From assembly GCA_050313995.1 (NCBI GenBank), contig JBNPMM010000002.1: DNA of 64,000 nucleotides. The stretch is one strand, 5' to 3'. Shown here in pieces: positions 1-10,113 of the stretch. The stretch is from JAUMWX01 sp023394215 (GTDB taxonomy: Bacteria > Bacillota > Clostridia > Tissierellales > Peptoniphilaceae). The first letter of the stretch is position 1. Every line of letters begins with the position of its first letter. The notes beneath the pieces were generated by a model that was given only the letters and a program-made list of their open reading frames with translations, ran no database searches and was not told where the DNA came from. The translations under genes were made by a program, and so were the position numbers.

Positions 1-18
1 GTCAAATTTCTTTTTATC

Positions 19-48
19 TTGCCTTATATCAAATAAAAGTAGTATAAT
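19..48 (+). promoter_or_regulatory. Promoter of the aminotransferase gene
   Basis: A -35 element TTGCCT (19-24), an 18-bp spacer and a perfect -10 TATAAT (43-48) lie 37 bp upstream of the start codon at 86. The ribosome binding site AGAGGA is at 75-80. Seen by eye; not tested. Confidence 0.6.
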
Positions 49-85
49 TTACAGATAATATTTATAAAAATGAAAGAGGATAGAT

Positions 86-1282
86 ATGAAATTTTCAGAT
101 AGAATAGAATTTATGGAGCAGTCCCCTATAAGGAAATTGATTCCTTTTGCAGATAAAGCCAAAGAAAAAGGCTTAAATGTAATTCACCTAAATATAGGGC
201 AACCGGATATAGCCACTCCTAAAGAATTTTTAGAGGCTGTAAACGAGTTTCACCTAAGCGTTCTTGAATATGCTCCCTCAAGAGGCATAAAAAAAACCCT
301 TGAAACTATACAGTTATATTTACATAACTACGGTTTGGATTTTGATCTTGACGAAATAGTTATTACAAACGGAGCAAGTGAGGGGTTAATATTCTCCATT
401 ATGGCCATATGCAATCCGGGTGATGAAGTTTTAACCGTTGAACCCTTCTACCCAAATTATAAGTCATTTGCAACAATGTCCTCTGCAAAGCTTGTAGGTA
501 TAAAAACCGGCATAGAAAATAACTTCGCCCTACCTGACCTTGAGGGCTTTGAAAAATACATTACCCCTAAAACAAAAGCTATCTTGCTGTCAAATCCTGC
601 TAACCCTACAGGAAGAGTCTACAGCAAAAAAGAGGTTGATACGGTTATAGAACTTGCTAAAAAACATAATTTATATATTTTAGCCGATGAAGTATACAGG
701 GAATTTAATTTTACCGACAGACCCTTCATTTCCTTTGCTGATTATAAAGATGCCGCAGACAGGGTAATATTACTTGACTCCATATCAAAAAAATATTCAG
801 CCTGTGGTGCAAGAATAGGATCAATTGCTTCAAAAAACAGGGAATTTATGGGACATATGATGAAGCTTTGTCAAGCAAGGCTGTCAGTTTCGACACTTGA
901 CCAACTCGGGGCTGCAGCCATGGATATAGTAGATGATGAATATGTTTATGAAAATAGAAGAATTTACAAACATAGAAGAAATATTCTGCATGAATGTTTG
1001 GAAAAAATCCCTTCTATAAAATACTCCATACCTGAAGGAGCTTTCTACACTATCCTTAAACTTCCTGTAGATAATGCTGAAAAATTTATAGTTTGGACTT
1101 TAGAAAATATATCCATTGATAACACAACCATTTTACTTACACCTGCAGATGCCTTCTATACTGAACCTACAGACGGTATAAATGAATGCAGGATTTCATA
1201 CTGCGTTTCAGACGAAAAAATTATCAAAGCTCTGGATATCCTTGCCTTGGCTTTAGATAAATATCCGGGAACTATAAGATAA
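86..1282 (+). CDS. PLP-dependent class I/II aminotransferase
   Basis: 398 residues, the normal length for a fold-type I aminotransferase of the aspartate/aromatic (AspC/PatA-like) group. The Schiff-base lysine is K235 in SISKKYSACGARIG, where the downstream Arg contacts the cofactor phosphate; the segments NPANPTG and ADEVY are also typical. It should move an amino group between an amino acid and a 2-oxo acid in the cytoplasm. The substrate cannot be fixed from sequence, and the gene stands alone with its own promoter. Start chosen for the AGAGGA site five bases upstream. Confidence 0.88.
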   Translation: MKFSDRIEFMEQSPIRKLIPFADKAKEKGLNVIHLNIGQPDIATPKEFLEAVNEFHLSVLEYAPSRGIKKTLETIQLYLHNYGLDFDLDEIVITNGASEGLIFSIMAICNPGDEVLTVEPFYPNYKSFATMSSAKLVGIKTGIENNFALPDLEGFEKYITPKTKAILLSNPANPTGRVYSKKEVDTVIELAKKHNLYILADEVYREFNFTDRPFISFADYKDAADRVILLDSISKKYSACGARIGSIASKNREFMGHMMKLCQARLSVSTLDQLGAAAMDIVDDEYVYENRRIYKHRRNILHECLEKIPSIKYSIPEGAFYTILKLPVDNAEKFIVWTLENISIDNTTILLTPADAFYTEPTDGINECRISYCVSDEKIIKALDILALALDKYPGTIR

Positions 1283-1298
1283 GTATATATGTTTTTAC

Positions 1299-1346
1299 AA
1301 ATATTTAGGGATGTTAATCTTCTATGATTAACATCCCTAAATATTT
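1299..1346. terminator. Bidirectional terminator between convergent genes
   Basis: A perfect 21-bp inverted repeat (1299-1319 and 1326-1346) with a 6-base loop sits between the convergent aminotransferase and ArsR genes. The outer stem is A/T, so it can supply a U-rich tail in either direction, although no long T tract follows. Confidence 0.65.
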
Positions 1347-1363
1347 AAAATAATCCTATTTTA

Positions 1364-2368
1364 TTACAAATCAAAATCATTCTTTATAATATCTAAAAGT
1401 TTGTTCATTCTTTCTTTATTGAGAGAATACTTTGCATCTTTATCCTCAACATTGTTAAGAACTATCAACAAATCATTTGCAAGCTTGGATAAGTGATAAC
1501 TGACTGCTGCACTTGTGATACCGAGACTTTTAGCTATATCCTTTGTTCTCATATTGCTTTTGGATATAAGCTTCAAAACCTGATACCTGCTCTTATCACT
1601 CAAACTTTTTAAAAGACCCGACAATGAATCGTCAGATAAGTCATCCCCCTTATTTAAAACATAAGCATCCACATTAGCCCCAAGTATAATCCATGAGGTA
1701 TTATATTTTGAATTTAGTTCAAACTTAATTTTTTTTATAAAACTGCTCAAAATAAAGACTTCTATCTTTGATTGTGTAATTATACCGGACAAATCGTCAT
1801 TAATGAAGGGCATATCTTTTAAAAACTTGTCAAAATCAAAATTTTTTACAAATGCCGATCTTTCATCACTGTAGTTTTCATATAAAATCTCATATTTTGG
1901 AGATATATACCTATAAAACTCTATCAGTTGCCCTATATATTTCTTAGGTTCCTCATATGCGGATAGAAAATACCAGCGCTCCTCATTTGATAAATTTGCC
2001 TTATCCAAGACTTCAAAAATCTTCTTATCGCCATCTTCACCCTCATTAAAAAGATTCATAATAGCAAGTCTTATTTCCCTATCACTTAAACTTTCCATAG
2101 CATCTAAAAGGGCATCAAATGTCTTTATATCAGCATCCTTTCTGTCTATTAGATAATATAAATTTAAAGGCAAATAATCCTGTAAATTTTCAAGTAAAAA
2201 AGTTTTATAGTTATCCTTGTACTTATTAAAAATAGATAAATAAAAATTAAAATCATCTTCATTTATGAAAAACTTTCTAAGCTTATCCTCTTCTGCCTCA
2301 TATAAAAGAAAAGGCGCTGTTAAAAACTCCACAATTTTTGATTTCTCATTTGAATAGCTGTACTCCAT
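1364..2368 (-). CDS. ArsR-type winged-helix transcriptional regulator
   Basis: 334 residues. The last ~90 residues hold a winged helix of the ArsR type: LSDKSRYQVLKLI, then RTKDIAKSLGITSAAVSYHL as the recognition helix. The N-terminal ~240 residues are helical and I do not recognise them; they may be a ligand or dimer domain. It lies 6 bp after an MFS exporter gene, with its ribosome binding site inside the end of that gene, so the two are co-transcribed. A role as local (auto)repressor acting on the palindrome at 3721-3760 is inferred. Confidence 0.75.
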   Translation of the reverse strand: MEYSYSNEKSKIVEFLTAPFLLYEAEEDKLRKFFINEDDFNFYLSIFNKYKDNYKTFLLENLQDYLPLNLYYLIDRKDADIKTFDALLDAMESLSDREIRLAIMNLFNEGEDGDKKIFEVLDKANLSNEERWYFLSAYEEPKKYIGQLIEFYRYISPKYEILYENYSDERSAFVKNFDFDKFLKDMPFINDDLSGIITQSKIEVFILSSFIKKIKFELNSKYNTSWIILGANVDAYVLNKGDDLSDDSLSGLLKSLSDKSRYQVLKLISKSNMRTKDIAKSLGITSAAVSYHLSKLANDLLIVLNNVEDKDAKYSLNKERMNKLLDIIKNDFDL

Positions 2369-2374
2369 ATATAA

Positions 2375-3646
2375 TCACAACTCCTTAACAAAAAACAATA
2401 CATATATGAATAGCATAAGAGATATAAAGGCATATATGCTTGCTATTATTGTAGCATTTAATATGGTAATTAACCAAGAAAAAAGTAAAACCATAAACAG
2501 CATCCCCACCTGTAAATATGTATTTAAGCCCCCTACTACAGTTGCTATCTTATCTCTGTCCAAATAATTAAGTATAGCCCCACTAAACTTAGGACTTAAA
2601 ATTGACACCAAAATAAATATCATAATGATTGATATAAAACTTATATAGATATTTTGCAAATAAAAGCCTAAATTTACAAAAAATATAGCCATAACGATCA
2701 TTTTTACACTTAGCCCGAGAGATATCTTTTCAGACCATTTCATGGCTATTATGCCCCCTATTATGGAAAATAAGCTCATGGAAACAGTCAACATAACTAA
2801 GGTAGTTTCCCTATTTATTATAATAAAATTATCATTTTCACTCATTGAAAGCAGCAAAAACGGTTGAACTATCGATAAAATGCCGTTTATAAAAGGAAAT
2901 AAAAGCAGAGCCGAATAAATGGGCTTATTTTCTCTGACAGCCATAAAACTTTCTCTTAAGGTATCCCATATTGAGAAAATAACTTTAAATATGGACTGCC
3001 TCTGTCTTATTTTGACTTTGCAAGTCGAACTTTCCTCAATATTTTCCCTTTCTCCCACAAGCGCCCTTATGGCCTTTCTTGCCGGAAATAAAACAAGAAA
3101 GCTAAGCAGAAAACTTCCGGCATCTAAAAAAGCAAGCACTTGGTAACCAAGTAAAATTAATAAAAACCCGCTCATAGCATTAAATATCAGGGATGAAATT
3201 TGGCTTGCCGTTTGAGAAAATGCTATTGATTTTTCCCTATCCTCATCTCTGACTATCTTTAAATTAATGGGTATAAAAAGTCCCGACTCAAAACTTCCCG
3301 CTATATCGGATATAAAGTTAATAAGAGAAACCCCTATAACAACCCATAAAGCAGGTGTAAATCCCATCAAAAATCCTACCAAGGTATATAGGATAAACCT
3401 AAACAGCTGAGTCATAAATATAAACCTAAGCTTATAAGGTATCCTATCGGCAAAATAACCTGTAAAAGGGCCTACAAACTTGGGTAGGGTCTCAGATAAA
3501 GAAATGATAGCTATGCCGTATTTGGCATCAGGCAGCTGTAAAACATAATTCATCAAGGCAAAGTAAAAAATTATGTCTCCGAAATTTGAAATCAAATCGG
3601 AAATTAAAGTTCTAATATAAAGTCTATTTTTAAAAATTTTATCCAC
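2375..3646 (-). CDS. Major facilitator superfamily efflux permease
   Basis: 423 residues with about 12 hydrophobic segments and a central charged loop near residue 200. The short motif FTGYFADRIPYKLRF after TM2 matches MFS motif A (GxxxDRxGRR-like). It resembles the drug/macrolide exporters of low-GC bacteria; the substrate is unknown. Start is GTG at 3646, supported by AAGGAG six bases upstream. It is first in a two-gene operon with the ArsR-type gene, a common layout for a repressor-controlled exporter. Confidence 0.82.
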   Translation of the reverse strand: MDKIFKNRLYIRTLISDLISNFGDIIFYFALMNYVLQLPDAKYGIAIISLSETLPKFVGPFTGYFADRIPYKLRFIFMTQLFRFILYTLVGFLMGFTPALWVVIGVSLINFISDIAGSFESGLFIPINLKIVRDEDREKSIAFSQTASQISSLIFNAMSGFLLILLGYQVLAFLDAGSFLLSFLVLFPARKAIRALVGERENIEESSTCKVKIRQRQSIFKVIFSIWDTLRESFMAVRENKPIYSALLLFPFINGILSIVQPFLLLSMSENDNFIIINRETTLVMLTVSMSLFSIIGGIIAMKWSEKISLGLSVKMIVMAIFFVNLGFYLQNIYISFISIIMIFILVSILSPKFSGAILNYLDRDKIATVVGGLNTYLQVGMLFMVLLFSWLITILNATIIASIYAFISLMLFIYVLFFVKEL

Positions 3647-3720
3647 GACAAGCTCCTTAAGTATTCATTAAAACAATTTTAAATATTTATTTAATATTAT
3701 TTTAATACTTAAAAGAGTTT

Positions 3721-3760
3721 TGTCAATATATATTTAATTTTTATTAAATATATATTGACA
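3721..3760. promoter_or_regulatory. 18-bp perfect palindrome, likely operator
   Basis: Arms 3721-3738 and 3743-3760 are exact inverse complements separated by 4 T bases. Each outer end is TGTCAA/TTGACA, so the minus-strand arm offers a consensus -35 hexamer (3726-3721) about 75 bp upstream of the MFS start. ArsR-family repressors bind such AT-rich dyads. Regulator assignment is inferred from adjacency. Confidence 0.55.
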
Positions 3761-3790
3761 TTTTTAGTAGTTACAAAATATCGCAAAATA

Positions 3791-3828
3791 GGAAGCGTAT
3801 TGGAAATATTTCATTTCAACACGCCCCC
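3791..3828 (-). terminator. Possible terminator of the subtilase gene
   Basis: An imperfect hairpin (GCGTATTG against CAACACGC with flanking G/C runs) lies 16 bp downstream of the subtilase stop codon. The tail is only weakly T-rich, so this is tentative. Confidence 0.35.
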
Positions 3829-3843
3829 TGCTTAAAAAACTAT

Positions 3844-6800
3844 TTAATTATCATATCTTCTTTTCAAAGCTGATATATATATTCCTCCAACAATCATAAC
3901 TATGATACTGTGAATAGGATTAATCCCTATCTCACCGGTTTTCGGAGTTTTCAATCCCTTATCGGTAGTTTTCTTTACCGCTGAACTTCCAACTTCTTCA
4001 TCAACTCTTATTTTTGAAGGACGGTTGTTCTTAATATGCTTGGAATCCTCAGGCTTAACCGGGTCCACAATCTTTTTAGCATTAATCACAATTGTAATTA
4101 TTACGCTTTCTCTGCTTCCGTCAGGAAGTGTTACTTCCACTTCCACCTTATGAGTTCCCTCTTCTTTAGGAAGCTTTGTTTTAGGAACAACCGAAATTGG
4201 AGCAAGTGATTTATTTTTAGAGTCTAAAATATTTACGGCTTTTGCTATATCTATAAAATCTCCGACTGTAACATTCAAAATCTCAGTATTTACAGTATAT
4301 TTTTCTGCTACCGTAAAATCAATTGTTTCCTCAGATTCATTTCCTGCCCTATCCCTTGTATTGACGATCAAACGATAAGTACCGGGCTCTGTTATAGCCT
4401 CTCCCTTGTATTCTTCTCCATTTAAACTCATTTTCAACAAGGGAGAATCATCCTTATCATCGACAGCACTGATTTCAAGCTTTGAGCCTATTTCCAATCT
4501 TTTATCTACTATATTTTCTACATTAATAACAGGAGCTTTATCATCAAAATTAAAGGTGTAACGTTTCACGGTAGTATTACTGAATGAATCAATCATTTCA
4601 ATTAACAATGTGTTTCCTGTAGCGGAATCAACATTTATTTTAAATTCTTTAGAATTACTTATCTCCCCTTGGCTTGCAGTTGAATCAAAGCTTGCAACTT
4701 CATTACCGTTTATAAACAAACGATAACCCTGACCATTATCACCGGCAATACCTGAAACTTCGTATGGATTTTTGTTTGTATAAATTACATCATCTTCATC
4801 GACTTCAGGTGAAAAAGACAGGCTTGGAGCAGTTTTGTCGTAGTAGACAGTATAGCCCCTGGTTAAGACCACGCTATCATCCAATCCGATTGCCTTTATT
4901 GTAAAATGGTTATTTACCTCACTAAGAGGATACTCATAATTAAATGTTAAATCCTTATTTACAGGAACAGATACTCCTCCGATATTCAACTCTTTTATCG
5001 GTTTTGTAACATTTCCCTTAATCATTAACTTTCCATTTTCAACAAGTTTACTTTTATCGCTAACAAATTCCAGGGATGACAATCCTGTTGTATATAAATT
5101 GAATTCTACATCGTCCTTGTCAACAACTACCCTAATCTCTTTAATAGTTTCGTTTCCTGCCGCATCAATTGCCCTGACTCTCATAACACGGGACCAGTCA
5201 ATTTTACCGCTTCCTGAGAAAGTTCCATCTGTACCGGATTCAACCTTGTTACTGAAGCCCAACCATACAGTTACCGGTTTACCGCTCTCATCCGTAGCCG
5301 TACCCTCAAGATCCAACATAAAATCATTCACAAATACCGGTTGACTTATATCAGGTTTAGTAATATTTAATACCGGAGGGGTTATATCCTTTTCAAGCAT
5401 AAGAGGTCCTTGCCCCACTACTTCACCGCTTGCATTTTTGGATGTAAAAGTTAATTGATTTACCCCGTCTTTCAAAGGCACCTTAAGCTCAAATGTATTA
5501 TCTTCCACACCCGTGCTGACACCGGCTATTTCAATAGTTGCTACATCATCTCCTGCATAACCGAGTATCGTATAATCACTCAAATTGGAATCCAAGTAAC
5601 GATTTGACTTGTTTATGATTTTATCCGTAACATTATAGAAAGAAACACCCACATCATTGATTACTATAGTCTTTGTCCTTACGTTAAATACATCATCAAT
5701 CGCACCTATGGTTACGGTGTGAGTTTTTCCGTCATCTATTTTATCACGGGTAATCCTATACTCATATTCTCCCGGTGTAAAATCATCATATAAGTTTTCC
5801 TTATCCCCATTGTCTACATATGCTCCAACTCCGTCAGCAGCCAAGCCTACACCCTGATCTTTGACTTTAAACTTAACAACATATTCTTCTCCATCCCACT
5901 TATGAGAAACTATCTCAACTTCTGGCTTTGTAAGATCCACCTTAAGCGGAAGATATGTCACCTGTTCCTTAGTGAAATTTGATTCTACCGCAGCTGTAAC
6001 CTTAACATAATATTGACCTTCTTCTATTACCTCATAATCGCCCTTAGTCGGATTAAATATTTTACCGTCCCAAAAACCGTTAAAATAGTTTACCGGGTTT
6101 TTAAGTCTATAACTCGGCTTTAATACCCTGTTTGTTGTGTTTATATGGATTAATGAAGGTGAATTATCATCAGCTTCCTTGACTATATCCATTTTTATTG
6201 CTTGTGCTGATCTAAGAAGCCCAAGTACCAGGTTTACTGAATCAATATTATCATCACCGTTTGGTGAAAATCCCACCTTATCCGGATTTATGGACTCACT
6301 CATTGTCCACATATTGTATTCGGAACCTAAATAATTACTTCCGCTTGTTAAACCTAATACACCATACTTACTATCAGGATCCGACTTAGGTTTATCTAAA
6401 ATAGGCTCTTTTCCCCAATCTCCTACAAAGCCCATATAAGAAAATCCCAAGGTAGGGGCCGTTTCTGATTTAAATTGTATAAATCCTTCAGCAAATTGTT
6501 GTGTCTCGGCATTTGTAACATCTAAAGTTACAAGCACCTGTGCCTTTCCTTTTGCTGGAACCCTAACTGTTTTTTTATCAACTGAAACACTTGCATCGGC
6601 AAGGATTGCACTTGAAACCTGTTTTGAATTAGGATCAGTTTTTTCTGTTAATACCTGTGACAGATCAATATTATAAGTTACATCTTCCGAACCGATATTT
6701 TCTAAATTAAGATTAAAACTTACCACACCGGAAATTTCTTTAAGGGCTTTAGTGGTTGTATTTTCATCAGTTGTAATAATCACACGATTCTTTAAGGCAT

Positions 6801-8664
6801 TCTCTATAAATATAGCACCCGCACCCTGACGGCGTGGAGAAACATATAAATCGGTTCCGTTTGCAATATCTTTCAAGGGTTGTGCGGTATTAACAATACT
6901 CTTCTTGGCAAAATCTATTACATCTCCCGAAAAATTTTCTTTTTTAAGATTTCCTACCAATAAGGCCATAGCACCGGAAACATGTGGCGCTGCCATTGAT
7001 GTTCCCGACATCTTGCCGTACTTGTTATCGTTAAGTGTTGAATTGATATTTCCTCCCGGTGCCATAATATCCGGTTTAAAGTCCAATTCCGGTGTAGGCC
7101 CGTAAGATGTAAATGGAGAAACTTCCCAACTTCCCGTATAATCCTTTCTTATCTTGAATTTAACGGTTGTTTTACTTTCCAAGCTTTCTCCCACTTCCTT
7201 GCTTACAACTACGGCCGGTATTGTTTCCTTTTCAATCCCTGCCATACCGAAACGACCTTCAACATCGTTTGCTACGATTACACCGGCTGCATTATGGTCT
7301 GCAGCACGTTTAATTTTTTCCTGAAAAGAAATATCCCCTCTTTTTATAAGGGCTATTTTCCCTGATAAATCGATCGGTTTTCCACCTTCCGAATAATTTT
7401 CTTCTTTACCAAGATTTACATAAACCAACGGATATGTTCTATTTTCTTCCAATTTATCATGATGCAATGCTTCTTCATATAAAAATTCTATACCGCCGTC
7501 TGTATTGCCTATATATCCGGTATTTGTCTTATTATTCATAGATGCGACCGAAAGTGCATATGGCGAAGTGGACGGAGAACCTATCGCTGCATTATCTTTT
7601 AGATTTAAATCATTAGTTATAATCCTGGATTGTTCATCCTTAGTTGTACTCATAGCCGCATTACCTGCTGAAACAACCACTATTACTCCGGCTTCAACAG
7701 CATTTTTAATAGCTACCTGCTCAGGATCATCAGGATTATTGAATCCGTTATCGGTACCTAAACTCATATTGATAATGTCTGCGCCCATAGCTACCGAATC
7801 CTCTATTGCTTTCACAATACCGTCTTCATATGCGGCATCCGACATATCGGTATTGTTTGAAAATACCTTCATAGCCAAAAGTTGTGCTTCAGGCGCTACC
7901 CCTCTTATTCCGTTTCCGGATGCCAAATCTTCATCAGTAGCATTTGCTGCGGCTATCCCGGCAACGTGTATACCATGCATAGAGTTCTGATTATCATCCT
8001 TAACAATGTCGTTACCGTCAGCATAATTATATCCGAAGGGAACCTTCGTATTGAACGTAGTTTCACTGCTTGCTTTTACATTTTTTATTTTAGCCTTTGA
8101 CGGATCTGTTAACCTCATATCCTTATGGTCTATATCAATACCTGTATCGATAATAGATATAACCATACCCTCACCCTTATAATTTTGACTTTGCCAAAAT
8201 TCTTTAGCTTGAGTCATTGCCACAGCATCCGTCATCGTAGGATAAAATTCTCTGGCAATAGAAACTTTTCTTACACCCTTAAGTCCTGAAATTGCTTTCA
8301 CAAATTTAAATGGTATATCTAAACTGAATCCACTTACCAAGTAATCAAAATCCTGTTTGAACTCGACGTCCGGTGCTATGGCTGAAATAGCTTCTTTCAA
8401 ATTGCTATAATCATTATCTGTGCCGCTTTTAATTTTAGGCAAACTGTCAGTGCTTACAATAACACGAACTATGGTATCATCGTTATAATTTGTAATTACA
8501 TGCTTATTTTTTTCTTTTCTCAAATCATTTTTAAATACCTGATCCGATGCTTTATGCAACATACTGTCATCGTCTTTAGCAAAGACTGCAGGTTTTGATA
8601 AAAATGGCAATATCATCAAAACAGCCAAAACAAAAGCGATTACTCTCCTTAGTCTATCTTTCAC
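3844..8664 (-). CDS. Cell-wall-anchored subtilisin-like protease (C5a peptidase/lactocepin type)
   Basis: 1606 residues. Signal peptide 1-29 (charged start, hydrophobic 8-21, AVFA cleavage region). S8 catalytic triad: D173 in IIDTGID, H230 in NSMHGIHVAG, S556 in SGTSMAAPHVSG. A protease-associated domain is inserted around residues 390-510 between His and Ser. Fn3-like and several Ig-like beta domains fill residues ~640-1530. The C-terminus has the sorting signal TPKTG, a hydrophobic segment and RRYDN, so a sortase should attach it to peptidoglycan. Architecture matches streptococcal C5a peptidase and lactocepin; the cleaved substrate (host protein or nutrient protein) is not predictable. Start GTG at 8664 with AGGAGG five bases upstream. 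Confidence 0.92.
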   Translation of the reverse strand: MKDRLRRVIAFVLAVLMILPFLSKPAVFAKDDDSMLHKASDQVFKNDLRKEKNKHVITNYNDDTIVRVIVSTDSLPKIKSGTDNDYSNLKEAISAIAPDVEFKQDFDYLVSGFSLDIPFKFVKAISGLKGVRKVSIAREFYPTMTDAVAMTQAKEFWQSQNYKGEGMVISIIDTGIDIDHKDMRLTDPSKAKIKNVKASSETTFNTKVPFGYNYADGNDIVKDDNQNSMHGIHVAGIAAANATDEDLASGNGIRGVAPEAQLLAMKVFSNNTDMSDAAYEDGIVKAIEDSVAMGADIINMSLGTDNGFNNPDDPEQVAIKNAVEAGVIVVVSAGNAAMSTTKDEQSRIITNDLNLKDNAAIGSPSTSPYALSVASMNNKTNTGYIGNTDGGIEFLYEEALHHDKLEENRTYPLVYVNLGKEENYSEGGKPIDLSGKIALIKRGDISFQEKIKRAADHNAAGVIVANDVEGRFGMAGIEKETIPAVVVSKEVGESLESKTTVKFKIRKDYTGSWEVSPFTSYGPTPELDFKPDIMAPGGNINSTLNDNKYGKMSGTSMAAPHVSGAMALLVGNLKKENFSGDVIDFAKKSIVNTAQPLKDIANGTDLYVSPRRQGAGAIFIENALKNRVIITTDENTTTKALKEISGVVSFNLNLENIGSEDVTYNIDLSQVLTEKTDPNSKQVSSAILADASVSVDKKTVRVPAKGKAQVLVTLDVTNAETQQFAEGFIQFKSETAPTLGFSYMGFVGDWGKEPILDKPKSDPDSKYGVLGLTSGSNYLGSEYNMWTMSESINPDKVGFSPNGDDNIDSVNLVLGLLRSAQAIKMDIVKEADDNSPSLIHINTTNRVLKPSYRLKNPVNYFNGFWDGKIFNPTKGDYEVIEEGQYYVKVTAAVESNFTKEQVTYLPLKVDLTKPEVEIVSHKWDGEEYVVKFKVKDQGVGLAADGVGAYVDNGDKENLYDDFTPGEYEYRITRDKIDDGKTHTVTIGAIDDVFNVRTKTIVINDVGVSFYNVTDKIINKSNRYLDSNLSDYTILGYAGDDVATIEIAGVSTGVEDNTFELKVPLKDGVNQLTFTSKNASGEVVGQGPLMLEKDITPPVLNITKPDISQPVFVNDFMLDLEGTATDESGKPVTVWLGFSNKVESGTDGTFSGSGKIDWSRVMRVRAIDAAGNETIKEIRVVVDKDDVEFNLYTTGLSSLEFVSDKSKLVENGKLMIKGNVTKPIKELNIGGVSVPVNKDLTFNYEYPLSEVNNHFTIKAIGLDDSVVLTRGYTVYYDKTAPSLSFSPEVDEDDVIYTNKNPYEVSGIAGDNGQGYRLFINGNEVASFDSTASQGEISNSKEFKINVDSATGNTLLIEMIDSFSNTTVKRYTFNFDDKAPVINVENIVDKRLEIGSKLEISAVDDKDDSPLLKMSLNGEEYKGEAITEPGTYRLIVNTRDRAGNESEETIDFTVAEKYTVNTEILNVTVGDFIDIAKAVNILDSKNKSLAPISVVPKTKLPKEEGTHKVEVEVTLPDGSRESVIITIVINAKKIVDPVKPEDSKHIKNNRPSKIRVDEEVGSSAVKKTTDKGLKTPKTGEIGINPIHSIIVMIVGGIYISALKRRYDN

Positions 8665-8841
8665 AAATCCCTCCTAAAAATATAATATTTACATTTTAAC
8701 ATTTTATTCTATATTTCCAAAATATTTTTTTATAAATATAAAAAAAACCAAAACATCAGATTGAAAATTACAGACTTATCCAATCAGATATTTCAGTTTT
8801 TACTTTAAATAATTTTAATAATTTTTCTACTTACTAAAAAG

Positions 8842-9360
8842 TTACATTTCTTTCATTTTTTTATTAATATACTTTTTTTGCTTCTTAACAATCTCATTTA
8901 TATCTTTTGGAGCAACTTCTTTTATCCTTTCCAAAAGTTCCAAAGACTCTTCTGTCCTCCCCATATCAAATAAAGCTGTAGACACATTTATGTAGTAGAC
9001 AAGCTCTTGCTTGAAACTCCTCGGCTTGGCTTGAAAATTCATCAAACTGTCATAGAATTTATTTGCATCATTTTTTTTCCTATATTCAGCAACAAGCTCA
9101 TTTAAACTGTTATTGAATTTTATATGCAGACGCATATCATTAAAAGTAAAAACCAGAGCTGCAACTAAACAAATTGCAACAGGTACAAGCCCTAAAAATA
9201 TGGAAAAATTTTTGAAATTTTCCCGCCAATTTACGGGAGAAAGAAGGGCTACAAGAATTACAACACATAAATAAAAAGCTATTGCCTTGTATTTGAGATT
9301 TTTAATTTTCTTGTCTTCAGCTATTTTTCTCTTTTCAAGTTCAAACGGTCTGTAATTCAC
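8842..9360 (-). CDS. Two-TM membrane protein with helical tail
   Basis: 172 residues, family not recognised. Two hydrophobic helices (about 27-45 and 53-70) are followed by ~95 charged helical residues ending KKYINKKMKEM; the segment around FDMGRTEESLELLERIKEVAPKD looks like one tetratricopeptide unit. It may be a membrane-tethered scaffold. Start is GTG at 9360, supported by GGAGG six bases upstream. It lies alone between the subtilase and the tRNA deacylase. Confidence 0.6.
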   Translation of the reverse strand: MNYRPFELEKRKIAEDKKIKNLKYKAIAFYLCVVILVALLSPVNWRENFKNFSIFLGLVPVAICLVAALVFTFNDMRLHIKFNNSLNELVAEYRKKNDANKFYDSLMNFQAKPRSFKQELVYYINVSTALFDMGRTEESLELLERIKEVAPKDINEIVKKQKKYINKKMKEM

Positions 9361-9412
9361 AGTCTACCTCCAAATCATTAATGTAATCTACTTTATTTTA
9401 ACACAATACAAG

Positions 9413-9892
9413 CTAATCAACTATATCTTCAAGATTGAATTTTATAACTTTTCTAAGCTCTTCTACAGCCATTTCAACCTGAAAACCTATTTTGCCGCCA
9501 CTAAAAATTATTGTATCAAAAGCCTCTGCAGTTTCGTTTATTGTAGTCACAAAAGCTTTTTTCATCCCTATAGGAGAACAGCCTCCATGGACGTAACCCG
9601 TCAAAGCAAGCAGGTCTTTTGACTTAATCATAGCTATATTCTTTTCTCCAATCGCCTTTGCCGCCTTTTTAAGGTTCAATTCCCTGTTTACCGGTATCAT
9701 AAATACATAATTCTGCCCCGATTTTCCGATAGTAACAAGTGTCTTAAACACCCGATTCTCATCCTGGCCCAAGTATTTGGCAACATCCATGCCACTGATT
9801 CCCTGATCTATATATTGATTATAATCTCTCGTTATAAAATCTAATTTTTTTTGCTCCAATATCCTGATAGCATTTGTTTTTTCCTTATTCAT
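9413..9892 (-). CDS. ybaK: Cys-tRNA(Pro)/(Cys) deacylase, YbaK/EbsC family
   Basis: 159 residues from the ATG at 9892, which has GGAGGG four bases upstream; a longer upstream reading has no site. YbaK/ProX-type editing domain: the family Lys is in VFKTLV, and the glycine-rich segment YVHGGCSPIGMKKAF followed by FSGGKIGFQVEM is characteristic. In the cytoplasm it hydrolyses cysteine wrongly attached to tRNA(Pro) by prolyl-tRNA synthetase. Single-gene unit. Confidence 0.88.
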   Translation of the reverse strand: MNKEKTNAIRILEQKKLDFITRDYNQYIDQGISGMDVAKYLGQDENRVFKTLVTIGKSGQNYVFMIPVNRELNLKKAAKAIGEKNIAMIKSKDLLALTGYVHGGCSPIGMKKAFVTTINETAEAFDTIIFSGGKIGFQVEMAVEELRKVIKFNLEDIVD

Positions 9893-9967
9893 AAACCCTC
9901 CAAAACAACTATATTTATTATACACAAAATTAATCTATTTGATAAAATATAATAAAAAACTCTTTTT

Positions 9968-10036
9968 TCAACTATCAGTTGATAAGAAAATCAATTTAGG
10001 GTTGAGTGATTTTGATAAATTCAACTATCGGTAACT
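9968..10036. promoter_or_regulatory. Repeated operator-like site before the XRE gene
   Basis: TCAACTATCAGTTGA (9968-9982) is an inverted repeat with 6-bp arms. Its left part recurs as TCAACTATCGGT about 53 bp downstream, next to TTGATA (about 10013) and TTTAAT, a possible promoter with an 18-bp spacer. This would fit autoregulation by the XRE protein that starts at 10114. Confidence 0.4.
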
Positions 10037-10113
10037 TTAATTCAAAGATAATTTAGCGTAAAATTTAAACAAATAAAGAATTGCAATACTTTAAATAAAT
10101 TTAGGAGGATATT

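Noticed and set aside
7505..8100. Plus-strand open frames of 161 and 72 codons opposite the subtilase
   Set aside because: Antisense to highly conserved catalytic regions, no ribosome sites, and composition mirrors the real gene.
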